64,000 nt of DNA from Urophycis tenuis (GCA_036785325.1 JAXIVH010000325.1:74501-138500); one strand, 5' to 3'. Shown: positions 48,533 through 60,529, counted from the stretch's first letter. Numbers and translations are program-made. Notes: generated from the letters alone by a model not told the origin.

Positions 48533-50734
48533 ATGTCCGAGTGGACATTGGTTAGATACGGCAGGCGCCGTTATCGCCGACGCTCGCCATCCTGGGACGG
48601 ACACGTTTATGCGCCTACGGATAGGCCGCGCACGTGGTCCGATGATCGACGGGCTCCATCACCCCGGTGGCACGGACGTCCGCCTGGCAGGATGAGGGAG
48701 AGACCACGCTCGCCGCAGAGGTACGTGCGGGTTTACTCCCCTCCGATGACGAGACGCCCTCGCTCGCCACCCAGGGCTCGGCGTCCATCACCGCCACCGG
48801 GCCCTCCCCGTCGTCCACCCAGGGGGCCTACCAATAGGCGCCCCGCCTCACCATCCAGAGAGAGACGTCGACACCCACACCAGAGGGACCAACGCCCCCT
48901 ATCATACACCAGGGATACGCACCCCCGATCACCTATGAGAGACGTGGGTCCTCGGGCCGGGTACCGGGGCTATGACCGCCGGGGGTTCCACGGTCGGATG
49001 GACCGTGCACCTCCCCTCCGTTATTGGAGGGGTAACCCCCCTAACCTAAACTGGCCAGTGCCTCCGCCTGGGGCTTCTCGGCGGTCTGGCTTTGGGCCTG
49101 GTACCGGGACCTACGCTGACGTCGCCAGAGGACCGGATCGCGACCGCGATGGACATGAGGTGAGGCGTATCCCTGCCAATTTGGAATTGAAGCGTCTCAT
49201 TAAAGAACTGTACGCTGTAATTAAGGTGACCCACCACCTTTCTAACGTGTCATCTGGGGCCCGTGGGGAAGGGCCCCGGACCATTCACAAAATGGTGGCC
49301 ACGCTGGCCGCCATGATTAAACCAGCGGTCCCTACTCAGACCACGCGCCTCCTGATAGAGGGGGCTGCGAGGGAGTGGGGACACACAATTTGCCTTATAT
49401 TAAGGCAACACTATGAGGAATGCCTTGAGGACTTGTTTGGGAGACTCAGGGGTCTCCTCAATGAGACCTGGAGGGAGGCCTTCGGTGTGGCGACCCGCTG
49501 GGCCCGCAGGAACCTGCCCCGTCTCACTGGGGAGACGCTCGACGCCGCTGAGACCAGGCTCACGACGCTGTGGGAGCAGGAGAGGGACCCCACACCGATC
49601 CTGGTCCCTGACGTTCTGCCCCCGAGGTCCAGGGCTCCGTCGGCGTCGCTGTTGCCTTCCGGCCGCGCACTGTCTTCCCCCACCTCATCGCCGGCTCGTC
49701 ATGCTGGCCCTCACCGCCCACCTCCGGCGACCGGGACCCGGGGCACGCCAGCGAGACCGGCCTCTGCGGGGTCCGGCACCGTGACGGGCTTGGAGGAGCT
49801 GTCGCCGGATTGGTTCGTCCCCCCGACGGCGGCCGTCCTCACCCCCTCGCGGCCAATGGCGTGTCCCCCCCTGGAACGGAGGGCCCCCAGGAGGGCCAGG
49901 AGGGCGTCCCCTGAGGTCTCGTCGGACGAGGATGACGGGGCTGACGGGGAGGACGGCCTTCTGGGACTCACACGAGGGAGAAGAGGTGAGTTGGTGGGAG
50001 GACCCACCCCCTGTTCTCCTTCTCCATCCCCGGGGCCCGACGCATCGGGGACCGGGGACCTCCTCGATCTGGAGGACCACGACGAGGGCCCTTCCACCTC
50101 ACGGGCCGCCGCGGAGGTATTGCGGTCTGTCCGGGACCGAGGTGAGGAGCCGAGAGACGAGACCACCACCGAGAGAAGGGGAGGTCGCAGGGTCAGGGTG
50201 CACCCACATACGGCACGTAAGTTGTTGGACTGGAACCTCAACGTGGGCTCTAAGTGGCTCATTATGGGTGACTCTAACCTTGCTAGCCTCCCTGAACATG
50301 ACATCCAGGACCTGCAGGTGGACTGTTTCCCTGAATCCCATTTCAGGCACGCGCAGGCCCTGATGGAGAAGACCACCCCTATTGAGGGGCTGGTCGTAGA
50401 AAAAATAATCATGTCGTTTGGTATCTATAGCAGGGCCAACAAGTCAAAAGAGACAACGATTAAGAATGCCCAGGCTGCGTTGAGAGCGGCCAGGAAGCGG
50501 TTCCCTGGAGCGGAGGTGTTGATCCAGCAGGTCAACTTCTCCACGGCCCTCCCTACAGAGGAGCAGGAGAACCTCGCCGTCCTCAACCAGCAGTTGGAGA
50601 GGAACATGCCCCACATCCCCCTCCTGCCGCAAAGCCAGTTCTCCACTGAGGAGGACAACATCAGCTGGACAGCGGAGACTGGCGACGCTTTCTTCCATCA
50701 CTGGAGGGGGGTGTTAAACGCCGGGTCCCCTTGA
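48533..50734 (+). CDS. ORF1 of unit 9: SGNH-like protein
   Basis: Protein identical to unit 1 ORF1. Confidence 0.85.
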   Translation: MSEWTLVRYGRRRYRRRSPSWDGHVYAPTDRPRTWSDDRRAPSPRWHGRPPGRMRERPRSPQRYVRVYSPPMTRRPRSPPRARRPSPPPGPPRRPPRGPTNRRPASPSRERRRHPHQRDQRPLSYTRDTHPRSPMRDVGPRAGYRGYDRRGFHGRMDRAPPLRYWRGNPPNLNWPVPPPGASRRSGFGPGTGTYADVARGPDRDRDGHEVRRIPANLELKRLIKELYAVIKVTHHLSNVSSGARGEGPRTIHKMVATLAAMIKPAVPTQTTRLLIEGAAREWGHTICLILRQHYEECLEDLFGRLRGLLNETWREAFGVATRWARRNLPRLTGETLDAAETRLTTLWEQERDPTPILVPDVLPPRSRAPSASLLPSGRALSSPTSSPARHAGPHRPPPATGTRGTPARPASAGSGTVTGLEELSPDWFVPPTAAVLTPSRPMACPPLERRAPRRARRASPEVSSDEDDGADGEDGLLGLTRGRRGELVGGPTPCSPSPSPGPDASGTGDLLDLEDHDEGPSTSRAAAEVLRSVRDRGEEPRDETTTERRGGRRVRVHPHTARKLLDWNLNVGSKWLIMGDSNLASLPEHDIQDLQVDCFPESHFRHAQALMEKTTPIEGLVVEKIIMSFGIYSRANKSKETTIKNAQAALRAARKRFPGAEVLIQQVNFSTALPTEEQENLAVLNQQLERNMPHIPLLPQSQFSTEEDNISWTAETGDAFFHHWRGVLNAGSP

Positions 50735-52929
50735 GCCCGACACCGGCAGGGGTAAAGGACGTTCCCTCCTTAGGGGGTAAGACAATTGTCAATTTGACCA
50801 AGGACCTACGCTTAACAGCGCCACAGACAACCCTCTTGAACAGAGGTTTGTCTTTTATCCCTACTCACTGTTTAGAACGGGAGCTTAAAAAACAATTGAA
50901 ATGTGATGTTTATAATTACCATAGGAGGCTCAAATTAATCAGCTTTTTCCAGGATAGTACTGGTACTGCACCGCCTTTCGGGGGCCCTTCCCTTTGGACG
51001 CCCCCATCGGGGGCCCTCCCGGAGGCGTTGCACAGACTCATAACATGTGACCTTTCAACACTCAAAAAACAGTATAGGACGCCCAGCGAGAAGCCCAACC
51101 TATCGCCTGGCGAACTAGAGGCCCTTACCCAACTAAAACAAAACAGGGAGATTGTTATTAAACCCGCTGACAAGGGATCTGCAGTGGTTGTCCTCAGCAG
51201 GGACCAATATGTCCTAGAGGCAGAGCGCCAGCTCAGGGATGAGGTCTACTATCGGAAATTAGACGGACCTATTTACCTTGACACCATTAAAGAGGTCATA
51301 AACATCATTGACTCCCTCTTTAGAGCTAAATTCATCAATTCTAAACAACGCCGTTATCTAATCGGGGGGGATGAGGAACCGAGGGCCAGACGCTTTTATA
51401 TACTGCCAAAAATACATAAGGACCCCGCCACCTGGACGGTCCCCTTTGAGGTCCCTCCGGGTAGGCCCATAGTTTCAGACTGTGGCAGTGAGACGTACCG
51501 GACAGCAGAATACATCGACCACTTCCTTAACCCCCTCTCGACCAGACACCCCTCCTATATTAAGGATACCTACCACTTTGTGGGGATCGTCAAGGGCCTC
51601 AAGGTGCCACCGGGGGCCCTACTGTTTTCCATGGATGTCAAGAGCCTCTACACCAACATCCCTATAGAGGCCGGCATCCAGTGTGTAAGACGATTCTTCA
51701 ACAGGTATCCCGACCCGACCCGACCCGACATGCAGCTCTTAAAGCTGCTAGACATTAACCTGACTAAAAACGATTTCATTTTCAATGGGGACTTTTATCT
51801 CCAAACTAAAGGCACGGCTATGGGCAAGAAATTCGCCCCGGCCTACGCCAATATTTTTATGGCCAATTGGGAGGAGGAGGCCCTGGCCACTTGTCCCCTA
51901 AGGCCCCTACACTACTACAGATATTTGGATGACATATGGGGAATTTGGCCGGGCTCCAAAATTCAATTCACACAATTTGTACTGACACTTAACGCTTACG
52001 ACCCTTCTATCCAATTGACCTATGAACTCAACTCCCAGACCATAGACTTCCTTGACACCACGACTTACAAGGGACCGGACTTTCTGACCGATTTAAAATT
52101 AAACATCAAAGTCTTCTTTAAGAAGACTGACACCCACGCCCTCTTGCATAAAAGCAGCTTCCACCCGAAGCACACCTACAAGGGACTGGTGAAATCCCAG
52201 ATCCTTAGATTCAGGAGGATTTGTACAAGGGACGGGGACTTTGGGCAGGCGGTCGCCATTCTCTTTAGGGCCTTGAGGGATAGGGGTTATTCCAGGTCCT
52301 TCCTCAGGCTCTGTCTGAAGACTTTCTCGGACAGGACTGAGAGGGGCCTGGACAAGCCCATTCCCCTTATCAACACATATAGCTCAATGACGGTTACTCT
52401 GAACAGCAGCCTGAAGGCCAACTTCGCGAGGTTCCTGGGGCAGCAGGAGCCCTTTACAGAATATAGGGTCATCTCGGCCTTCAGGCGTAGTAAAAACTTG
52501 AGGGACATGTTAGTACGGGCTACCCTGTCCTCATCAGAGGACAGAGCAAGGACGACCATTATAGACACACATTTCATGAAATTGAGATTTATTTCTAATA
52601 AGCAAACGCATGCCTGGCACGAGGTCACACAGGCCTCGACCCCAAAAACATCCAACTGCATTTATCTGATTTTCTGCTCCCTTTGTCCAGCGCAGTTTGT
52701 TGGCGGCACCGGCGTCCAGGTATCGTCCCACATCAAGCGCCTTAGATTAGAAGTGCACCTCAAGGGGGACCTTGACTCACCGGTGGTGCAGCATTTCCTT
52801 ATGCATGGTCTGGGTGCCTTTAGGTATACTGTACTACAGAGCAATGTTACCTGGACCCCTGCACAGAGGAGGGACAGGGTGATGGTTTGGCTCCACCTGC
52901 TGGGGGCAAAATCCATCTACCCCTGGTGA
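50731..52929 (+). CDS. ORF2 of unit 9: Penelope-type reverse transcriptase, Y376F
   Basis: The only ORF2 copy with a changed residue: Tyr376 to Phe, just after motif B in the AYANI-Y-MANW segment. The change is conservative at a position that is usually hydrophobic or aromatic in PLEs, so activity need not be lost. The slippery heptamer is at 50713-50719. Confidence 0.91.
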   Translation: MSPTPAGVKDVPSLGGKTIVNLTKDLRLTAPQTTLLNRGLSFIPTHCLERELKKQLKCDVYNYHRRLKLISFFQDSTGTAPPFGGPSLWTPPSGALPEALHRLITCDLSTLKKQYRTPSEKPNLSPGELEALTQLKQNREIVIKPADKGSAVVVLSRDQYVLEAERQLRDEVYYRKLDGPIYLDTIKEVINIIDSLFRAKFINSKQRRYLIGGDEEPRARRFYILPKIHKDPATWTVPFEVPPGRPIVSDCGSETYRTAEYIDHFLNPLSTRHPSYIKDTYHFVGIVKGLKVPPGALLFSMDVKSLYTNIPIEAGIQCVRRFFNRYPDPTRPDMQLLKLLDINLTKNDFIFNGDFYLQTKGTAMGKKFAPAYANIFMANWEEEALATCPLRPLHYYRYLDDIWGIWPGSKIQFTQFVLTLNAYDPSIQLTYELNSQTIDFLDTTTYKGPDFLTDLKLNIKVFFKKTDTHALLHKSSFHPKHTYKGLVKSQILRFRRICTRDGDFGQAVAILFRALRDRGYSRSFLRLCLKTFSDRTERGLDKPIPLINTYSSMTVTLNSSLKANFARFLGQQEPFTEYRVISAFRRSKNLRDMLVRATLSSSEDRARTTIIDTHFMKLRFISNKQTHAWHEVTQASTPKTSNCIYLIFCSLCPAQFVGGTGVQVSSHIKRLRLEVHLKGDLDSPVVQHFLMHGLGAFRYTVLQSNVTWTPAQRRDRVMVWLHLLGAKSIYPW

Positions 52930-52951
52930 GGACTCCTGAGCTGAACCCTCA

Positions 52952-53722
52952 CCCTCACCCCAACCCTAACCTCAATACAATAATTAATTTAATTGTAATA
53001 TAACATTGTTTCCTTAGGCCTAACCTTAACCTCAGCCTAACATCATAATCCAATTTGACCTAACCCTAACCCAATTTATTCTAATCCTAACCCTAACCCT
53101 AACCATAACCCTATTTGTTCTAATCCTAACCCTAACCCTAACCATAACCTAATTTAATCTTACCCTAACCCTAAACCCTAACCATAACCCAATTTGATCC
53201 AACCCTAACCCTAATCCTAACCATAATCAACATTTATTTTCAAAAACCTCAACTTAACCTCAATATAACATTGTTCCTCAGACCTAACCAAAACCCTCAC
53301 CCCAACCCTAACCTCAATACAATAATTAATTTAATTGCAATATAACATTGTTTTTTTAGGCCTAACCTTAATCTCAGCCTAACATCATAATCCAATTTGA
53401 CCTAACCTTAACCCAATTTATTCTAATCCTAACCCTAACCCTAACCATAACCCTATTTGTTCTAACCCTAACCCTAACCCTAACCATAACCTAATTTAAT
53501 CTTACCCTAACCCTAAACCCTAACCATAACCCTATTTGTTCTAACCCTAACCCTAACCCTAATCCTAAACATAACCTAATTTAATCTTACCCTAACCCTA
53601 AACCCTAATCATAACCCAATTTGATCCAACCCTAACCCTAATCCTAACCATAATCAACATTCATTTTCAAAAACCTCAATTTAACCTCAATATAACATTG
53701 TTCCTCAGACCTAACCATAACC
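52952..53722 (+). repeat. degenerate telomere-like (CCCTAA)n block, unit 9
   Basis: Same structure as at 1005-1775. Confidence 0.92.
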
Positions 53723-54454
53723 TACCTCAACAGTGACCTCTGACCTCTATTGGAACTGCTTTGGATGACCCTGACCTGGACCCTAATCAACATCATAATT
53801 TACAATTCAAGTTTAGATCCAGGATATTTTGGGTGTAGGTGAGTATTGCAAGTATCAATAAAAATAAATATATATGGATGTAATGTTTGGAATTTGATTG
53901 CGTGGGGCTTGGACCATGATGTCATTTACTGACTGCTGGCCAATGACATCATGGTAACAGCGATCGCGACTTTTCTAATTGATTCATTTCTTTGTTTGTA
54001 TTAAATGTTTAGTTTTTATAAAAACACTATAATCAGTTCTATATATAACAACTTTGTTTATTATTATCAACTCCACTAATGTTCATTGTTTTTCTTTTTA
54101 ACTCGTTTGTAGAAGTGACGTTAGTCACATGATCGCCTTACATAAAAAAATATATTTAATTTTTTTTCTACATATATGTTCGCTGTTACCGTGTTCAGTT
54201 ATTATTTATTTACTTATCTGTGTCTCTTATTACTTGTATTATATTTCAATAAAAGAAAGTTATATTAACTGTTGCACAGGGGGTGGGATTGTGGGCTGCC
54301 GCGATCTGGAACCAACCTGTTGGCTCCAATCAAATGGGAGGGCGTTCCCTGTTGGAGTCAATTGGGTTGGGGTCCTTGCGATCTCACAGTCTCAACCTTA
54401 CCTGCCAAGAGAGAGTTCGCCACAACATTTGTGCTTTTTATGTTTTTTATTTTT
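53723..54454 (+). promoter_or_regulatory. AT-rich 3'UTR/promoter-like region of unit 9
   Basis: Inverted repeat 53914-53954, TATAAAA 54017-54023, long hairpin 54308-54375. No gene is seen. Confidence 0.42.
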
Positions 54455-54505
54455 GTGCAAACCTGAAGAAGGCCAGAATACTGGCCGAAACGTCGTTTTT
54501 TGCAC
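54455..54505 (+). ncRNA. hammerhead ribozyme, junction of units 9 and 10
   Basis: Core unchanged. Predicted cleavage is after C54494. Confidence 0.8.
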
Positions 54506-54607
54506 TTGTTTTAAATAAATAGTTACTTTGTTAAACTTTTACTCTCGTTCCAATTTTTTATTTAATTTTTTTCGAGACACAGCGTTATCACACTCTCCAC
54601 TAATACA

Positions 54608-56809
54608 ATGTCCGAGTGGACATTGGTTAGATACGGCAGGCGCCGTTATCGCCGACGCTCGCCATCCTGGGACGGACACGTTTATGCGCCTACGGATAGG
54701 CCGCGCACGTGGTCCGATGATCGACGGGCTCCATCACCCCGGTGGCACGGACGTCCGCCTGGCAGGATGAGGGAGAGACCACGCTCGCCGCAGAGGTACG
54801 TGCGGGTTTACTCCCCTCCGATGACGAGACGCCCTCGCTCGCCACCCAGGGCTCGGCGTCCATCACCGCCACCGGGCCCTCCCCGTCGTCCACCCAGGGG
54901 GCCTACCAATAGGCGCCCCGCCTCACCATCCAGAGAGAGACGTCGACACCCACACCAGAGGGACCAACGCCCCCTATCATACACCAGGGATACGCACCCC
55001 CGATCACCTATGAGAGACGTGGGTCCTCGGGCCGGGTACCGGGGCTATGACCGCCGGGGGTTCCACGGTCGGATGGACCGTGCACCTCCCCTCCGTTATT
55101 GGAGGGGTAACCCCCCTAACCTAAACTGGCCAGTGCCTCCGCCTGGGGCTTCTCGGCGGTCTGGCTTTGGGCCTGGTACCGGGACCTACGCTGACGTCGC
55201 CAGAGGACCGGATCGCGACCGCGATGGACATGAGGTGAGGCGTATCCCTGCCAATTTGGAATTGAAGCGTCTCATTAAAGAACTGTACGCTGTAATTAAG
55301 GTGACCCACCACCTTTCTAACGTGTCATCTGGGGCCCGTGGGGAAGGGCCCCGGACCATTCACAAAATGGTGGCCACGCTGGCCGCCATGATTAAACCAG
55401 CGGTCCCTACTCAGACCACGCGCCTCCTGATAGAGGGGGCTGCGAGGGAGTGGGGACACACAATTTGCCTTATATTAAGGCAACACTATGAGGAATGCCT
55501 TGAGGACTTGTTTGGGAGACTCAGGGGTCTCCTCAATGAGACCTGGAGGGAGGCCTTCGGTGTGGCGACCCGCTGGGCCCGCAGGAACCTGCCCCGTCTC
55601 ACTGGGGAGACGCTCGACGCCGCTGAGACCAGGCTCACGACGCTGTGGGAGCAGGAGAGGGACCCCACACCGATCCTGGTCCCTGACGTTCTGCCCCCGA
55701 GGTCCAGGGCTCCGTCGGCGTCGCTGTTGCCTTCCGGCCGCGCACTGTCTTCCCCCACCTCATCGCCGGCTCGTCATGCTGGCCCTCACCGCCCACCTCC
55801 GGCGACCGGGACCCGGGGCACGCCAGCGAGACCGGCCTCTGCGGGGTCCGGCACCGTGACGGGCTTGGAGGAGCTGTCGCCGGATTGGTTCGTCCCCCCG
55901 ACGGCGGCCGTCCTCACCCCCTCGCGGCCAATGGCGTGTCCCCCCCTGGAACGGAGGGCCCCCAGGAGGGCCAGGAGGGCGTCCCCTGAGGTCTCGTCGG
56001 ACGAGGATGACGGGGCTGACGGGGAGGACGGCCTTCTGGGACTCACACGAGGGAGAAGAGGTGAGTTGGTGGGAGGACCCACCCCCTGTTCTCCTTCTCC
56101 ATCCCCGGGGCCCGACGCATCGGGGACCGGGGACCTCCTCGATCTGGAGGACCACGACGAGGGCCCTTCCACCTCACGGGCCGCCGCGGAGGTATTGCGG
56201 TCTGTCCGGGACCGAGGTGAGGAGCCGAGAGACGAGACCACCACCGAGAGAAGGGGAGGTCGCAGGGTCAGGGTGCACCCACATACGGCACGTAAGTTGT
56301 TGGACTGGAACCTCAACGTGGGCTCTAAGTGGCTCATTATGGGTGACTCTAACCTTGCTAGCCTCCCTGAACATGACATCCAGGACCTGCAGGTGGACTG
56401 TTTCCCTGAATCCCATTTCAGGCACGCGCAGGCCCTGATGGAGAAGACCACCCCTATTGAGGGGCTGGTCGTAGAAAAAATAATCATGTCGTTTGGTATC
56501 TATAGCAGGGCCAACAAGTCAAAAGAGACAACGATTAAGAATGCCCAGGCTGCGTTGAGAGCGGCCAGGAAGCGGTTCCCTGGAGCGGAGGTGTTGATCC
56601 AGCAGGTCAACTTCTCCACGGCCCTCCCTACAGAGGAGCAGGAGAACCTCGCCGTCCTCAACCAGCAGTTGGAGAGGAACATGCCCCACATCCCCCTCCT
56701 GCCGCAAAGCCAGTTCTCCACTGAGGAGGACAACATCAGCTGGACAGCGGAGACTGGCGACGCTTTCTTCCATCACTGGAGGGGGGTGTTAAACGCCGGG
56801 TCCCCTTGA
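54608..56809 (+). CDS. ORF1 of unit 10: SGNH-like protein
   Basis: Protein identical to unit 1 ORF1. Confidence 0.85.
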   Translation: MSEWTLVRYGRRRYRRRSPSWDGHVYAPTDRPRTWSDDRRAPSPRWHGRPPGRMRERPRSPQRYVRVYSPPMTRRPRSPPRARRPSPPPGPPRRPPRGPTNRRPASPSRERRRHPHQRDQRPLSYTRDTHPRSPMRDVGPRAGYRGYDRRGFHGRMDRAPPLRYWRGNPPNLNWPVPPPGASRRSGFGPGTGTYADVARGPDRDRDGHEVRRIPANLELKRLIKELYAVIKVTHHLSNVSSGARGEGPRTIHKMVATLAAMIKPAVPTQTTRLLIEGAAREWGHTICLILRQHYEECLEDLFGRLRGLLNETWREAFGVATRWARRNLPRLTGETLDAAETRLTTLWEQERDPTPILVPDVLPPRSRAPSASLLPSGRALSSPTSSPARHAGPHRPPPATGTRGTPARPASAGSGTVTGLEELSPDWFVPPTAAVLTPSRPMACPPLERRAPRRARRASPEVSSDEDDGADGEDGLLGLTRGRRGELVGGPTPCSPSPSPGPDASGTGDLLDLEDHDEGPSTSRAAAEVLRSVRDRGEEPRDETTTERRGGRRVRVHPHTARKLLDWNLNVGSKWLIMGDSNLASLPEHDIQDLQVDCFPESHFRHAQALMEKTTPIEGLVVEKIIMSFGIYSRANKSKETTIKNAQAALRAARKRFPGAEVLIQQVNFSTALPTEEQENLAVLNQQLERNMPHIPLLPQSQFSTEEDNISWTAETGDAFFHHWRGVLNAGSP

Positions 56810-59004
56810 GCCCGACACCGGCAGGGGTAAAGGACGTTCCCTCCTTAGGGGGTAAGACAATTGTCAATTTGACCAAGGACCTACGCTTAACAGCGCCACA
56901 GACAACCCTCTTGAACAGAGGTTTGTCTTTTATCCCTACTCACTGTTTAGAACGGGAGCTTAAAAAACAATTGAAATGTGATGTTTATAATTACCATAGG
57001 AGGCTCAAATTAATCAGCTTTTTCCAGGATAGTACTGGTACTGCACCGCCTTTCGGGGGCCCTTCCCTTTGGACGCCCCCATCGGGGGCCCTCCCGGAGG
57101 CGTTGCACAGACTCATAACATGTGACCTTTCAACACTCAAAAAACAGTATAGGACGCCCAGCGAGAAGCCCAACCTATCGCCTGGCGAACTAGAGGCCCT
57201 TACCCAACTAAAACAAAACAGGGAGATTGTTATTAAACCCGCTGACAAGGGATCTGCAGTGGTTGTCCTCAGCAGGGACCAATATGTCCTAGAGGCAGAG
57301 CGCCAGCTCAGGGATGAGGTCTACTATCGGAAATTAGACGGACCTATTTACCTTGACACCATTAAAGAGGTCATAAACATCATTGACTCCCTCTTTAGAG
57401 CTAAATTCATCAATTCTAAACAACGCCGTTATCTAATCGGGGGGGATGAGGAACCGAGGGCCAGACGCTTTTATATACTGCCAAAAATACATAAGGACCC
57501 CGCCACCTGGACGGTCCCCTTTGAGGTCCCTCCGGGTAGGCCCATAGTTTCAGACTGTGGCAGTGAGACGTACCGGACAGCAGAATACATCGACCACTTC
57601 CTTAACCCCCTCTCGACCAGACACCCCTCCTATATTAAGGATACCTACCACTTTGTGGGGATCGTCAAGGGCCTCAAGGTGCCACCGGGGGCCCTACTGT
57701 TTTCCATGGATGTCAAGAGCCTCTACACCAACATCCCTATAGAGGCCGGCATCCAGTGTGTAAGACGATTCTTCAACAGGTATCCCGACCCGACCCGACC
57801 CGACATGCAGCTCTTAAAGCTGCTAGACATTAACCTGACTAAAAACGATTTCATTTTCAATGGGGACTTTTATCTCCAAACTAAAGGCACGGCTATGGGC
57901 AAGAAATTCGCCCCGGCCTACGCCAATATTTATATGGCCAATTGGGAGGAGGAGGCCCTGGCCACTTGTCCCCTAAGGCCCCTACACTACTACAGATATT
58001 TGGATGACATATGGGGAATTTGGCCGGGCTCCAAAATTCAATTCACACAATTTGTACTGACACTTAACGCTTACGACCCTTCTATCCAATTGACCTATGA
58101 ACTCAACTCCCAGACCATAGACTTCCTTGACACCACGACTTACAAGGGACCGGACTTTCTGACCGATTTAAAATTAAACATCAAAGTCTTCTTTAAGAAG
58201 ACTGACACCCACGCCCTCTTGCATAAAAGCAGCTTCCACCCGAAGCACACCTACAAGGGACTGGTGAAATCCCAGATCCTTAGATTCAGGAGGATTTGTA
58301 CAAGGGACGGGGACTTTGGGCAGGCGGTCGCCATTCTCTTTAGGGCCTTGAGGGATAGGGGTTATTCCAGGTCCTTCCTCAGGCTCTGTCTGAAGACTTT
58401 CTCGGACAGGACTGAGAGGGGCCTGGACAAGCCCATTCCCCTTATCAACACATATAGCTCAATGACGGTTACTCTGAACAGCAGCCTGAAGGCCAACTTC
58501 GCGAGGTTCCTGGGGCAGCAGGAGCCCTTTACAGAATATAGGGTCATCTCGGCCTTCAGGCGTAGTAAAAACTTGAGGGACATGTTAGTACGGGCTACCC
58601 TGTCCTCATCAGAGGACAGAGCAAGGACGACCATTATAGACACACATTTCATGAAATTGAGATTTATTTCTAATAAGCAAACGCATGCCTGGCACGAGGT
58701 CACACAGGCCTCGACCCCAAAAACATCCAACTGCATTTATCTGATTTTCTGCTCCCTTTGTCCAGCGCAGTTTGTTGGCGGCACCGGCGTCCAGGTATCG
58801 TCCCACATCAAGCGCCTTAGATTAGAAGTGCACCTCAAGGGGGACCTTGACTCACCGGTGGTGCAGCATTTCCTTATGCATGGTCTGGGTGCCTTTAGGT
58901 ATACTGTACTACAGAGCAATGTTACCTGGACCCCTGCACAGAGGAGGGACAGGGTGATGGTTTGGCTCCACCTGCTGGGGGCAAAATCCATCTACCCCTG
59001 GTGA
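56806..59004 (+). CDS. ORF2 of unit 10: Penelope-type reverse transcriptase
   Basis: Protein identical to unit 1 ORF2. The slippery heptamer is at 56788-56794. Confidence 0.91.
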   Translation: MSPTPAGVKDVPSLGGKTIVNLTKDLRLTAPQTTLLNRGLSFIPTHCLERELKKQLKCDVYNYHRRLKLISFFQDSTGTAPPFGGPSLWTPPSGALPEALHRLITCDLSTLKKQYRTPSEKPNLSPGELEALTQLKQNREIVIKPADKGSAVVVLSRDQYVLEAERQLRDEVYYRKLDGPIYLDTIKEVINIIDSLFRAKFINSKQRRYLIGGDEEPRARRFYILPKIHKDPATWTVPFEVPPGRPIVSDCGSETYRTAEYIDHFLNPLSTRHPSYIKDTYHFVGIVKGLKVPPGALLFSMDVKSLYTNIPIEAGIQCVRRFFNRYPDPTRPDMQLLKLLDINLTKNDFIFNGDFYLQTKGTAMGKKFAPAYANIYMANWEEEALATCPLRPLHYYRYLDDIWGIWPGSKIQFTQFVLTLNAYDPSIQLTYELNSQTIDFLDTTTYKGPDFLTDLKLNIKVFFKKTDTHALLHKSSFHPKHTYKGLVKSQILRFRRICTRDGDFGQAVAILFRALRDRGYSRSFLRLCLKTFSDRTERGLDKPIPLINTYSSMTVTLNSSLKANFARFLGQQEPFTEYRVISAFRRSKNLRDMLVRATLSSSEDRARTTIIDTHFMKLRFISNKQTHAWHEVTQASTPKTSNCIYLIFCSLCPAQFVGGTGVQVSSHIKRLRLEVHLKGDLDSPVVQHFLMHGLGAFRYTVLQSNVTWTPAQRRDRVMVWLHLLGAKSIYPW

Positions 59005-59026
59005 GGACTCCTGAGCTGAACCCTCA

Positions 59027-59797
59027 CCCTCACCCCAACCCTAACCTCAATACAATAATTAATTTAATTGTAATATAACATTGTTTCCTTAGGCCTAACC
59101 TTAACCTCAGCCTAACATCATAATCCAATTTGACCTAACCCTAACCCAATTTATTCTAATCCTAACCCTAACCCTAACCATAACCCTATTTGTTCTAATC
59201 CTAACCCTAACCCTAACCATAACCTAATTTAATCTTACCCTAACCCTAAACCCTAACCATAACCCAATTTGATCCAACCCTAACCCTAATCCTAACCATA
59301 ATCAACATTTATTTTCAAAAACCTCAACTTAACCTCAATATAACATTGTTCCTCAGACCTAACCAAAACCCTCACCCCAACCCTAACCTCAATACAATAA
59401 TTAATTTAATTGCAATATAACATTGTTTTTTTAGGCCTAACCTTAATCTCAGCCTAACATCATAATCCAATTTGACCTAACCTTAACCCAATTTATTCTA
59501 ATCCTAACCCTAACCCTAACCATAACCCTATTTGTTCTAACCCTAACCCTAACCCTAACCATAACCTAATTTAATCTTACCCTAACCCTAAACCCTAACC
59601 ATAACCCTATTTGTTCTAACCCTAACCCTAACCCTAATCCTAAACATAACCTAATTTAATCTTACCCTAACCCTAAACCCTAATCATAACCCAATTTGAT
59701 CCAACCCTAACCCTAATCCTAACCATAATCAACATTCATTTTCAAAAACCTCAATTTAACCTCAATATAACATTGTTCCTCAGACCTAACCATAACC
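59027..59797 (+). repeat. degenerate telomere-like (CCCTAA)n block, unit 10
   Basis: Same structure as at 1005-1775. Confidence 0.92.
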
Positions 59798-60529
59798 TAC
59801 CTCAACAGTGACCTCTGACCTCTATTGGAACTGCTTTGGATGACCCTGACCTGGACCCTAATCAACATCATAATTTACAATTCAAGTTTAGATCCAGGAT
59901 ATTTTGGGTGTAGGTGAGTATTGCAAGTATCAATAAAAATAAATATATATGGATGTAATGTTTGGAATTTGATTGCGTGGGGCTTGGACCATGATGTCAT
60001 TTACTGACTGCTGGCCAATGACATCATGGTAACAGCGATCGCGACTTTTCTAATTGATTCATTTCTTTGTTTGTATTAAATGTTTAGTTTTTATAAAAAC
60101 ACTATAATCAGTTCTATATATAACAACTTTGTTTATTATTATCAACTCCACTAATGTTCATTGTTTTTCTTTTTAACTCGTTTGTAGAAGTGACGTTAGT
60201 CACATGATCGCCTTACATAAAAAAATATATTTAATTTTTTTTCTACATATATGTTCGCTGTTACCGTGTTCAGTTATTATTTATTTACTTATCTGTGTCT
60301 CTTATTACTTGTATTATATTTCAATAAAAGAAAGTTATATTAACTGTTGCACAGGGGGTGGGATTGTGGGCTGCCGCGATCTGGAACCAACCTGTTGGCT
60401 CCAATCAAATGGGAGGGCGTTCCCTGTTGGAGTCAATTGGGTTGGGGTCCTTGCGATCTCACAGTCTCAACCTTACCTGCCAAGAGAGAGTTCGCCACAA
60501 CATTTGTGCTTTTTATGTTTTTTATTTTT
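59798..60529 (+). promoter_or_regulatory. AT-rich 3'UTR/promoter-like region of unit 10
   Basis: Inverted repeat 59989-60029, TATAAAA 60092-60098, long hairpin 60383-60450. No gene is seen. Confidence 0.42.

Larger units (their letters stand above)
48420..54494 (+). mobile_element. Penelope-like element, unit 9 (complete, 6,075 bp)
   Basis: Carries a private A to T at 51857 in ORF2, absent from units 1 and 5, which occupy the same place in the 22,936-bp register. Confidence 0.95.
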
